In this document: positions 35,654-42,529 of the stretch, piece by piece
Layout: the number at the start of each line of letters is the position of its first letter
How positions within the stretch are numbered: position 1 is the first letter of the stretch
DNA from: Sphingomonas bacterium
GTDB taxonomy: Bacteria; Pseudomonadota; Alphaproteobacteria; Sphingomonadales; Sphingomonadaceae
Assembly (NCBI RefSeq): GCF_028293085.1
Contig: NZ_JAQGLC010000272.1
Location: 1-43,768, forward strand
Length of the DNA: 43,768 nt
Direction of reading: 5' to 3'
Notes under the pieces: generated by a model
The model's database searches: none
Told to the model about the DNA's origin: nothing
Seen by the model: only the letters and a program-made list of their open reading frames with translations
Made by a program: the position numbers and the translations under genes

Positions 35654-37056
35654 GACGGTTCTCCGCCGTGCCGGGCGGGCCCGGGCGTGATCCCCGCGGT
35701 GCGGATCGGCGCGTCTTCCAGCGCCGGCTCGCCGGGCTCGACGCCCTTGCCGATCAGCCTCAGGATGTACCAGGCGCCGGTCCCGAACACCGCGAAATAG
35801 ACCAATATGAAGGCGATCAGCGACGCGCCCACCGCGGGCGCCGCGAGCGGCGACGCACTTTGCGTCGTGCGCAGCAGGCCATAGACGGTCCAGGGCTGGC
35901 GCCCGACCTCGGTGGTGATCCAGCCCGCGATCACCGCAACGAAGCCGGCCGGCCCCATCAGGACGCCCGCGCGGTGCAGCCAGGGCCAGTCATAGAGCTT
36001 GCCCCGCATCCGCGCGACGAGGCTCCAAAGCCCCAGCCCGAAGATCGCGAGGCCGAGGCCAACCATCACCCGGAACGACCAGAACAGGATCGCCACCGGC
36101 GGCTGGCGGTCCTCGGGCACGGTATCGAGCCCGGCGAGCGGCGCGTTCGGATCATGCTTGAGTATGAGCGACCCCGCCTTCGGGATCTCGACCGCATAAT
36201 CCATGCGCTTTTCGCGCGAATTGGGGATGCCGAACAGGATCAGCGGTGCGCCGTGCGGGTGGCTGTCATAATGTCCCTCCATCGCCATCACCTTGGCCGG
36301 CTGGTGTTCGAGCGTGTTCAAACCTTGCTGGTCGCCGGCAAGGATTTGAATCGGGGCGACCAACGCCGCCATCCACATCGCCATCGAGAAGATCTTCCGC
36401 GCGTGCGGATCGGTGCGATCCTTGAGCAGATGCCACGCCCCAGTCGCCCCGACGACAAGCGAGGTGGTCAGATAGGCACCAATCACGGTGTGGACGAGGC
36501 GATAGGGGAAGCTCGGGTTGAAGATCACCGTCGCCCAGGATCCCGCCATGACGAACTGGCCCTGCGCGTTGACGGCATAGCCGACCGGCGTTTGCATCCA
36601 GCTGTTCGCCGAGAGGATCCAGAAGGCGGAAATGGCGGTGCCGATCGCGACCATGCAGGTCGCGGCGAAGTGCAGCTTCCTGCCTACCTTCTCCATCCCG
36701 AACAGCATGACGCCCAGGAAGCCGGCCTCGAGGAAGAAGGCGGTGAGCACCTCATAGGCCATCAGCGGGCCGAGCACCGGGCCGGTCTTGTCCGAGAACA
36801 CCGCCCAGTTGGTGCCGAACTGATAGGACATGACGATGCCGGAAACGACGCCCATCGCGAAGGCGACGGCGAAGATCTTCAGCCAGAAGCGGAAGATGTC
36901 GAGATAGAGTTGCTTGCCCGTCCTCAACCAGAGTCCCTCGAGCACCGCGAGATAACTCGCCAGGCCGATCGAGAAGGACGGGAAGATGAAGTGAAAGCTG
37001 ACGGTGAACGCGAATTGCGCGCGGGCCAGGAGTATCGGATCGACGGCGTCGAACAT
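35650..37056 (-). CDS. cydA: Cytochrome bd-type (CioA) ubiquinol oxidase subunit I
   Basis: Heme-binding catalytic subunit that oxidises quinol and reduces oxygen. The 468-residue protein starts MFDAVDPILLARAQFAFTVS. His-22 in VSFHFIF corresponds to the axial heme ligand near the N-terminus. Further landmarks are LTAFFLEAGFLGVMLFGM, YRLVHTVIGAY, FRVMVGLG with a ligand-like methionine and GWITTEVGRQPW. The Q-loop region is short, typical of the cyanide-insensitive CIO subfamily. ATG 37056 follows GAGGGAA and replaces an upstream non-family extension. Confidence 0.96.
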   Translation of the reverse strand: MFDAVDPILLARAQFAFTVSFHFIFPSFSIGLASYLAVLEGLWLRTGKQLYLDIFRFWLKIFAVAFAMGVVSGIVMSYQFGTNWAVFSDKTGPVLGPLMAYEVLTAFFLEAGFLGVMLFGMEKVGRKLHFAATCMVAIGTAISAFWILSANSWMQTPVGYAVNAQGQFVMAGSWATVIFNPSFPYRLVHTVIGAYLTTSLVVGATGAWHLLKDRTDPHARKIFSMAMWMAALVAPIQILAGDQQGLNTLEHQPAKVMAMEGHYDSHPHGAPLILFGIPNSREKRMDYAVEIPKAGSLILKHDPNAPLAGLDTVPEDRQPPVAILFWSFRVMVGLGLAIFGLGLWSLVARMRGKLYDWPWLHRAGVLMGPAGFVAVIAGWITTEVGRQPWTVYGLLRTTQSASPLAAPAVGASLIAFILVYFAVFGTGAWYILRLIGKGVEPGEPALEDAPIRTAGITPGPARHGGEPS

Positions 37057-37145
37057 GGGTGGTTCCCTCGTTCGCGCGGCTCTGCGCCTCGCCGCGCTTC
37101 GGCGCAAGTGTCCGAAGCGCAGTTGGCGGCACGTCTCAAGCAACG

Positions 37146-37170
37146 CACCGGGCGGTTGCGCCCGGCGGTG
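37146..37170 (-). terminator. Strong hairpin between FKBP gene end and cydA, possible terminator
   Basis: CACCGGGCG (37146-37154) pairs with CGCCCGG plus GTG (37159-37170) around a GTTG loop, with a two-base bulge. It lies 4 bases past the stop of the FKBP gene on the minus strand. No T tract follows, so termination is uncertain. Confidence 0.35.
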
Positions 37171-37174
37171 ATCG

Positions 37175-37786
37175 TTACGGTTTTGGGATGGCTCCAGCCG
37201 GCGGAGCGCCCGTCGGAGCGGCGCCACCCTGCATCTGCTGCATCTGTTGCTGCTGCTGCATCTGGCGGATCACCGATTCGGGCAGGAAATCGAGCATCTC
37301 GACATCGAACACGAGCACCGAGTTCGCGGGGATCGGGCCCGCGGCCTTGTCGCCGTAACCGAGGCTCGGCTTGATCCAGAAGCGGTATTTCGCGCCCTTG
37401 GGCATCAGCTTCATCGCCTCCGAGAAGCCGGGGACGACCTCGCTCACCTTCATCGGGGTCGGCTGCTGCGACTTGTCGAAGACGGTGCCGTCGGTCAGCT
37501 TGCCCTCATACATCACCAGCGCGACATCGGCATCGGTCGGCTTCGGGCCGCCCTTGCCGGCGGTCAGGATCTTGTATTGCAGACCCGACTTGGTCTCGAC
37601 GATCGTCTTGTCGCCGCTCAGGTTCTTGGAAAGGAACACCGCATCGGGCGTGTGGCTGGCTTTCCAGGCCTTCAAGCCGGCGTTGAAGCCGATGGTGAGC
37701 AGCACGCCGGCGATAACGCCGACCGCAATGTACAGGAACGGCATCCAGTTGACGGGCTTGCTGGAAGACGGGGGAATGCTAGCCAT
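37175..37786 (-). CDS. Membrane-anchored FKBP-type peptidyl-prolyl isomerase
   Basis: Prolyl isomerase expected to act in the periplasm, tethered by an N-terminal helix (MPFLYIAVGVIAGVLLTIGF, about residues 15-34). The FKBP domain runs from about residue 65 (SGLQYKILTAGKGG) to about 165. It includes YEGKLTDGTVFDKS, VVPGFSEAMKLMPKGAKYRF, PSLGYGDKAAGPIPANSVLV and FDVEML. The C-terminus is a Gln/Met-rich then Pro/Ala-rich tail. ATG 37786 is chosen for CGAGGAA upstream and because the anchor follows. It is a close paralogue of the next gene at 37848. Confidence 0.93.
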   Translation of the reverse strand: MASIPPSSSKPVNWMPFLYIAVGVIAGVLLTIGFNAGLKAWKASHTPDAVFLSKNLSGDKTIVETKSGLQYKILTAGKGGPKPTDADVALVMYEGKLTDGTVFDKSQQPTPMKVSEVVPGFSEAMKLMPKGAKYRFWIKPSLGYGDKAAGPIPANSVLVFDVEMLDFLPESVIRQMQQQQQMQQMQGGAAPTGAPPAGAIPKP

Positions 37787-37847
37787 CGGAATATTCCTCG
37801 ATGCTGCGGCGCGCGGCCGCGAGGCAACTTGAGTGGGATTTGTAGAG

Positions 37848-38465
37848 TTACTGCCCCGGGGGCGGGCCGGCATGGCCCGGTGCTTCGCCCTGCGGCGCCT
37901 GCATCTGCTGTTGCAGTTGCTGCTGCATCATGCGCTGGCGGAAAACCGTCTCGGGAAGGAAGCCGAGCATGTCGATGTCGAAGACCAGGAGCGAACCCTT
38001 GGGAATCTTGGCCAGATCCGGCGACTGGTCGCCATAAGCGAGCTCCGGCTTCAGCCAGAAGCGGTATTTCGAGTCCTTCGGCATCAGCTTCAGCGCTTCG
38101 AGGAAGCCGGGAACGGCACCGCTCGACAGCGGGAAAGGCACCGGCTGCTGCGAGGCATCGAACACCGTGCCGTCGCGGAGCTTGCCGACATACATGATGC
38201 CCGCGACGTCGGTCTGAGTCGGCAGCGGGCCTTCGCCGGGCTTCAATATCTGATATTGCAGGCCCGAGGCCGTCTCGACCACACCGGGGCGCGTCTTGTT
38301 CCAGGACAGGAACTGGGCGTTGGTGCCCCTGACCGCGACGACCTCGGCGGTGCCGCGCATCGCCAGCCAGGAGGCGCCGAGCACCGCGACCAGGATGCCG
38401 ATCCACAGATACACCAGCACGCTCCGCTTGACGGGCTGCAGCGGGACGGCGGTGATCGTGGACAT
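37848..38465 (-). CDS. Membrane-anchored FKBP-type peptidyl-prolyl isomerase (paralogue)
   Basis: A 205-residue prolyl isomerase with the same plan as its downstream neighbour. The anchor helix is near residues 16-35 (VLVYLWIGILVAVLGASWLA). The FKBP domain, from about 68 to 170, starts SGLQYQILKPGEG and has YVGKLRDGTVFDASQQPVPF, VPGFLEALKLMPKDSKYRFW and KGSLLVFDIDMLGFLPE. The tail is again Gln-rich then Gly/Pro-rich. The pair looks like a tandem duplication. They probably form one transcription unit with a 61-base gap. Confidence 0.93.
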   Translation of the reverse strand: MSTITAVPLQPVKRSVLVYLWIGILVAVLGASWLAMRGTAEVVAVRGTNAQFLSWNKTRPGVVETASGLQYQILKPGEGPLPTQTDVAGIMYVGKLRDGTVFDASQQPVPFPLSSGAVPGFLEALKLMPKDSKYRFWLKPELAYGDQSPDLAKIPKGSLLVFDIDMLGFLPETVFRQRMMQQQLQQQMQAPQGEAPGHAGPPPGQ

Positions 38466-38556
38466 CGGCGGGCACCCTTACACGGCGCCGGTCGGGCGGC
38501 CGGTATTGAGGAAGACGAGGGAGCGCGAGAGCCGTCAGGCCCCCGCGCCGGCGGTT

Positions 38557-38763
38557 TTACCGCGCCCCGTCACGCTCCAGCCGCTTGCGCTCCAGCTTGC
38601 GGGCGCGGCGCACGGCAGCGGCACGCTCGCGAGCGCGCTTCTCGCTGGGCTTCTCGTAATGACGGCGCAGCTTCATCTCGCGATAGACGCCCTCGCGCTG
38701 CAGCTTCTTTTTCAGGGCGCGCAGCGCCTGGTCAACATTGTTGTCGCGAACGATGATTTGCAT
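38557..38763 (-). CDS. rpsU: 30S ribosomal protein S21
   Basis: Small-subunit protein of 68 residues near the mRNA exit/anti-Shine-Dalgarno region. It begins [20 protein letters not shown], followed by [20 protein letters not shown] and a highly basic tail rich in Arg, typical of alphaproteobacterial S21. It is divergent from cysS across about 160 bases. The two FKBP genes lie downstream in the same direction after a 91-base gap, and might share its transcript. Confidence 0.97.
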   Translation of the reverse strand: MQIIVRDNNVDQALRALKKKLQREGVYREMKLRRHYEKPSEKRARERAAAVRRARKLERKRLERDGAR

Positions 38764-38924
38764 AAACCCGCCGAACTCCGAATCAATAGAATATGGTCGT
38801 CGCAGACAGGTGTCCGCGCCGCGTGGGGCTGGCCCCTATCAGCACGACCATGCATTTTCAAGCGAATTGGCAGATATGAGCGGGGCATTTGCGGGCGCCC
38901 CGCCCCGCCGCTATGGCCGCGACC

Positions 38925-40355
38925 ATGACCGGCGCACCCCTTATACTCTATAACAGCCTGACCCGCTCGCTCGAGCCGTTCCGGGCGATCGACCCCGCCA
39001 ACGTGCGCGTCTATTCGTGCGGGCCGACCGTCTATAATTACGTCCATATCGGCAATCTGCGCGCCTATGTCTTCACCGATACGCTGAGCCGGGTGCTGAC
39101 CTGGAAGGGTTATCCCCTGACTCATGTCATCAACATCACCGATGTCGGCCATCTGACATCGGACGCCGATGCGGGCGACGACAAGATGGAGGCGGCCGCC
39201 AGGGCGAGCGCGCGGAGCATCTGGGATATCGCCGCCCATTATACCGCCGCGTTCAAGCAGAATATCGCCGACCTGAACATCCGCACGCCGACCCATTTCC
39301 CGCTCGCGACCGATCATATCGAGGGCATGATCGCCTTTGCCGGCAAGATCGCGCCCGAGCATTGCTACGAGCTGGAGAGCGGACTCTATTTCGACGTGAC
39401 GACGGTGCCCGATTACGGGCGGCTGGCGCGCGTCGCCGACGACGAGCGCGAGGGGCGGATCGATCCGGTCGCCGGCAAGCGCCATCCGCAGGATTTCGCG
39501 ATCTGGCGCAAATCCCCGCCCGGCGAGAACCGCCAGATGGAGTGGGATTCGCCCTGGGGCCGCGGCGCCCCGGGCTGGCATCTGGAATGTTCGGTGATGA
39601 GCCAGCATTTCCTAGGCGCCAGCTTCGACGTGCACACCGGCGGGATCGACCACCGCGAGATCCACCATCCCAACGAGATCGCGCAGAACCAGGCGCATTG
39701 CGCGTGCGCGGACACCGGCGCCACGATCTGGATGCACAATAATTTCCTGGTCGAGCGATCGGGCAAGATGAGCAAGTCGAGCGGCAGCTTCACCACGCTG
39801 ACGACCCTGGTCGATCTGGGCGTGCACCCCCTCGCCTATCGCCTGATGTGCCTGAGCGCGCATTACCGGAGCGAGCTGGAGTTCAGCGGGGAGAATCTCG
39901 CCGCCGCCTCGACGCGGTTGAAGCGGCTGGTGATGACGGCACAGGCGCTGCGGGCGCGGAACGACGGGACCGAGACTGGCGACGCGACGCGCTATCTCGA
40001 GGCGCTCGACGCGGCGGTATCGGACGACCTCAACACGCCGCGCGCGCTGCCGGTGCTGGACGAGATGCTGGCCGACAAGAAATTGTCGCCTGCCACCCGG
40101 TTGAAGGCCCTGGCCGCGTTCGACGATGTGCTCGGCCTGAAGCTGTCCGAGCTGACGCGGGAGGATCTGCGCGTGCGGCCGGCGGAGGCCGGGATCGCGC
40201 CGGAGGAGATCGAGGTCCGGCTCGCGGAACGCCGCGAGGCGCGGGCAGCGAAGGACTTTGCGCGATCCGATGCGATCCGCGACGACCTCACCGCCCTGGG
40301 GGTCGAGGTAATGGACGGCGATCCGCTCGGCTGGGACTGGAAGCTCGCGCTTTAA
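38925..40355 (+). CDS. cysS: Cysteinyl-tRNA synthetase
   Basis: Charges tRNA-Cys. The 476-residue class I synthetase has the CGPTVYNYVHIGN motif (HIGN variant of HIGH, about residues 32-44). The KMSKS motif is at about residues 281-285. Zinc-site residues are expected at Cys-32 and in WHLECSVMS and HTGGIDHREIHHPNE, all present. The start ATG 38925 is preferred because MTGAPLILYNSLTR gives a normal N-terminus; ATG 38913 is 4 codons upstream, and neither has a strong ribosome site. It is followed by a repeat-rich 458-base spacer. Confidence 0.97.
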   Translation: MTGAPLILYNSLTRSLEPFRAIDPANVRVYSCGPTVYNYVHIGNLRAYVFTDTLSRVLTWKGYPLTHVINITDVGHLTSDADAGDDKMEAAARASARSIWDIAAHYTAAFKQNIADLNIRTPTHFPLATDHIEGMIAFAGKIAPEHCYELESGLYFDVTTVPDYGRLARVADDEREGRIDPVAGKRHPQDFAIWRKSPPGENRQMEWDSPWGRGAPGWHLECSVMSQHFLGASFDVHTGGIDHREIHHPNEIAQNQAHCACADTGATIWMHNNFLVERSGKMSKSSGSFTTLTTLVDLGVHPLAYRLMCLSAHYRSELEFSGENLAAASTRLKRLVMTAQALRARNDGTETGDATRYLEALDAAVSDDLNTPRALPVLDEMLADKKLSPATRLKALAAFDDVLGLKLSELTREDLRVRPAEAGIAPEEIEVRLAERREARAAKDFARSDAIRDDLTALGVEVMDGDPLGWDWKLAL

Positions 40356-40397
40356 CTCGCGCTTCAAGGCGCCGACATCCAACACGGGCGCCGGTGA

Positions 40398-40570
40398 TTT
40401 TCCCTGTTCCTGCCCCATAACAGGGAATTTTTTTATTTTTTGCCTTCCAACAGGGCATTTTATCGATTTTTACTTAGCAATATCAATACCATATGCCATT
40501 TTCCCTGTTATCAGGGAACAGGGAAATCCGTCGGAAAGAACAGGGAAATTCGTTGCCCGAACAGGGAAAT
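40398..40570. repeat. AT-rich array of CAGGGAA repeats
   Basis: Five copies of CAGGGAA (at 40421, 40512, 40519, 40541 and 40562), one CAGGGCA variant (40451) and two inverted copies TTCCCTG (40400 and 40501) lie in 173 bases that are far richer in A and T than the rest of the window. TTCCCTGTT (40400-40408) and AACAGGGAA (40419-40427) form a 9-base stem with 10-base loop followed by a T tract. TTTCCCTGTT (40500-40509) and AACAGGGAAA (40517-40526) form a 10-base stem. The first looks terminator-like after cysS. Similar repeats are, to my recollection, common in sphingomonads and other alphaproteobacteria; the function is not known to me. Confidence 0.85.
40399..40440 (+). terminator. Possible terminator for cysS within the CAGGGAA array
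   Basis: The first inverted pair of the array (9-base stem, 10-base loop) is directly followed by TTTTTTATTTTT. It lies 45 bases after the cysS stop and has the form of an intrinsic terminator, though it may simply be part of the repeat element. Confidence 0.5.
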
Positions 40571-40755
40571 TTTCCGCTGAATCTCCAACACGGCTTCCTC
40601 CAACATAAACGACGATGAGAAACAGCTGGGCAAAGCTGCCCGTGACTCCACCGCGCACCAATCTGCGACGATTCTCCCGAGGTTTGAATCAACCCTTTCG
40701 TGCTTCGGTCCGGTGGGCTTGTTCCAGCATCCGCGGCGCGGCATGACCCGGAACG

Positions 40756-40796
40756 TGGCGCCTGCGGCGCCATGGACCCCGGAACAGGTCCTGGGT
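40756..40796. repeat. REP-like double hairpin upstream of the dehydrogenase
   Basis: Two adjacent hairpins: TGGCGCC (40756-40762) with GGCGCCA (40766-40772) around a 3-base loop, then ACCCCGGA (40776-40783) with TCCTGGGT (40789-40796), one mismatch and a 5-base loop. The arrangement and sequence resemble short dispersed repeats common in sphingomonad spacers. It ends 17 bases before the next gene's ATG. Confidence 0.6.
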
Positions 40797-40813
40797 GACG
40801 AGAGACGAGAGAG

Positions 40814-41758
40814 ATGCCAGTGATGAAAGCCGTCCTCCCTGCCCTCGCCCGTCCGCTGCTCGAGCCGCGGCTGCCGGAAGGGCTCGACGTCGCGTGGTTC
40901 GCCAATCACGACGAGGCGAACGCGATGGTGGTCGATGCCGATATCGCCTGGGTCGACCAGCAGCGCCCGGTCTGGACTGCCGAGACGGTCGGCCGCGGCA
41001 ACAACCTCAAATGGGTCTCGACCATCTATGCCGGGCTCGATTCCTTTCCGCTCGACCTGCTGAAAGCGGGCGGGGTCACCGTGACCAACGGCAACGGTAT
41101 CAACGCGATCGCGGTTGCCGAATATGCGGTACTGGGCGTGCTCGTGGCGGCGAAACGCTTCGACGAGGTCGTCCGCATCGCCGATCGCCGCGAATGGCCG
41201 ACCGACGCGCCGGGCAAGATCGAATTGTTCGAAACCACCGCGCTGATCATCGGCTATGGCACGATCGGCCAGATGATCGGCGAGCGGCTCGAAGCCTTCG
41301 GCGTGACGGTCTCCGGCGTCACTCGCTCCGGTCGCGGCGGCACGCTGAGGCCCGACCAGTGGCAGGCGGGGCTTGGCGAGTATGACTGGGTGATCCTCGC
41401 CGCCCCTTCGACCGATGCGACCAAGGCGATGATCGGCGCCGAGGAGCTGGCGGCGATGAAGAACAGCGCGTGGCTGATCAATATCGCGCGCGGCGACATG
41501 GTCGATCAGGAGGCGTTGATCGAGGCGCTGACCAAGCGGCGGATCGCCGGGGCGTTCCTGGATACGGTGAGCCCCGAGCCGTTGCCGCCCGAGCATCCGC
41601 TGTGGAGCGCGCCCAATACGATCCACACGATGCATTTGTCGGGACGAAGCCAGACCAGGATGTTCATGCGGGCGGCGACCCTGTTCCTCGACAATCTCGA
41701 CGCGTTTATGGCGGGGCGGCCGATGAAGAATGTCGTGGATCTCGAAGCGGGGTACTGA
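40814..41758 (+). CDS. D-2-hydroxyacid dehydrogenase family oxidoreductase
   Basis: NAD(P)-dependent enzyme reducing 2-keto acids, substrate unknown. The 314-residue protein has a divergent N-terminal substrate domain. The nucleotide-binding motif is in TALIIGYGTIGQMIGERLEA (about residues 142-161). The family catalytic set appears to be Arg in LINIARGDMVDQEAL, Glu in SPEPLPPEHPLW and His in TIHTMHLSGRS. The start ATG 40814 follows a GAGAG-rich tract. It stands alone, between a repeat-laden spacer upstream and a convergent TetR gene downstream, so context gives no pathway. Confidence 0.88.
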   Translation: MPVMKAVLPALARPLLEPRLPEGLDVAWFANHDEANAMVVDADIAWVDQQRPVWTAETVGRGNNLKWVSTIYAGLDSFPLDLLKAGGVTVTNGNGINAIAVAEYAVLGVLVAAKRFDEVVRIADRREWPTDAPGKIELFETTALIIGYGTIGQMIGERLEAFGVTVSGVTRSGRGGTLRPDQWQAGLGEYDWVILAAPSTDATKAMIGAEELAAMKNSAWLINIARGDMVDQEALIEALTKRRIAGAFLDTVSPEPLPPEHPLWSAPNTIHTMHLSGRSQTRMFMRAATLFLDNLDAFMAGRPMKNVVDLEAGY

Positions 41759-41761
41759 CTG

Positions 41762-41872
41762 CCTCCCCTCCCCGTTTGCGGGAGGGAATGAGGGCCCCGT
41801 ACTCGGCCAAAGCTTGCGCAGCGCTCGTGGAGAGCGCGAGCCCACGGTCCCCTCCGGAAAGCGGGAGGGAGG
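41762..41872. repeat. Inverted repeat element between convergent genes
   Basis: A tract with CCTCCCC...GCGGGAGGG at 41762-41787 recurs in imperfect inverted form at 41848-41872 (CCCCTCC...GCGGGAGGG). Between them lies a 6-base hairpin GCGCTC/GAGCGC (41821-41837). It fills the 120 bases between the converging dehydrogenase and TetR genes. It may act as a two-way terminator and looks like a dispersed element. Confidence 0.55.
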
Positions 41873-41878
41873 AAGAAA

Positions 41879-42475
41879 TCACTTCTTCCCGATCGCCCTC
41901 ACGTCGATCACCCGGTCGATCAGCGCCTCGTCGACCGGGACCTGGCCATCGAGCATCAGCATCGCCAGGCCATGCGCGATCGCCCAGGCCTGGAGCGCGA
42001 TCACCTGGGCGTCGCCGCCCTTCCCTTGCGCCAGCAACGCGGCATTGGACTGGAGGAACGCCATTGCGTCATCCTGATGCGCGCCAGGCTGCAGTTTGAT
42101 CGATTCGGGATTGGCGAAGATCAGCCGGAACAGCCCCGGATTGGCGAGCGCGAAACGGACATAGGCCGCGCCCGTCGCGCTGAACCCGGCAAGGCCGCCG
42201 CCCGCGGCATCGGATGCCGCGTGTTGCGCCGCCGCCAGCCGCACCAGCCCCTCGCCCGCCAGCGCGCCCATCAGCGCGCCCTTGTCGGGGAAATGGCGAT
42301 AGACCGCGGTCGCGCTTACGCCGACGGCACGCGCCACCTCGCGCAGCGACAGATCGTCGGCGGTGCGCGCCTCCAGCAAATTCAGCCCCGTCTCGACCAG
42401 CGCGGTGCGCAGATCGCCATGATGATAGGCCTTTTTCGACGCGGCGATCCGGGTTGGGGATTCAGATGTTGACAC
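41879..42475 (-). CDS. TetR-family transcriptional regulator
   Basis: DNA-binding regulator of 198 residues, probably dimeric. The N-terminal helix-turn-helix region begins AYHHGDLRTALVETGLNLLE and continues LSLREVARAVGVSATAVYRH and FPDKGALMGALA, the standard TetR pattern. The C-terminal ligand domain has YVRFALANPGLFRLIFANPE, seen in TetR_C_33-type members. GTG 42475 is chosen because AAGG lies 5 bases upstream; ATG 42511 is a weaker in-frame alternative and would run into the divergent promoter. It is divergent from the carotenoid oxygenase, which it may repress. Confidence 0.9.
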   Translation of the reverse strand: MSTSESPTRIAASKKAYHHGDLRTALVETGLNLLEARTADDLSLREVARAVGVSATAVYRHFPDKGALMGALAGEGLVRLAAAQHAASDAAGGGLAGFSATGAAYVRFALANPGLFRLIFANPESIKLQPGAHQDDAMAFLQSNAALLAQGKGGDAQVIALQAWAIAHGLAMLMLDGQVPVDEALIDRVIDVRAIGKK

Positions 42476-42511
42476 TGTTACCTTCGAGTCGTATGTGTAC
42501 GCCGTCAACAT
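42466..42511. promoter_or_regulatory. Inverted repeat ATGTTGAC...GTCAACAT, candidate TetR operator
   Basis: The 8-base arms (42466-42473 and 42504-42511) are perfect and separated by 30 bases. The left arm contains the -35 box of the plus-strand promoter and the right arm lies near the expected transcription start. The centre-to-centre distance of 38 bases is long for one TetR dimer, so two half-site pairs or looping would be needed. Confidence 0.4.
42469..42497 (+). promoter_or_regulatory. Sigma-70-type promoter for the carotenoid oxygenase
   Basis: A perfect -35 box TTGACA (42469-42474) is followed after 17 bases by TATGTG (42492-42497), a weak -10. The expected start of transcription is about 42504, 26 bases before the ATG at 42530. 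Confidence 0.45.
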
Positions 42512-42529
42512 TGAGACGTGGAGGCCATC

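Noticed and set aside
34649..35800. 383-codon open frame on the plus strand
   Set aside because: It is antisense to cydB, with a repetitive charged composition and no family signature.
35668..37374. 568-codon open frame on the plus strand
   Set aside because: It is antisense to cydA and the FKBP gene end and has no recognisable domain.
40398..40570. CRISPR-like array
   Set aside because: Repeat units are only 7 bases, spacing is irregular, copies occur on both strands, and no cas gene is nearby.
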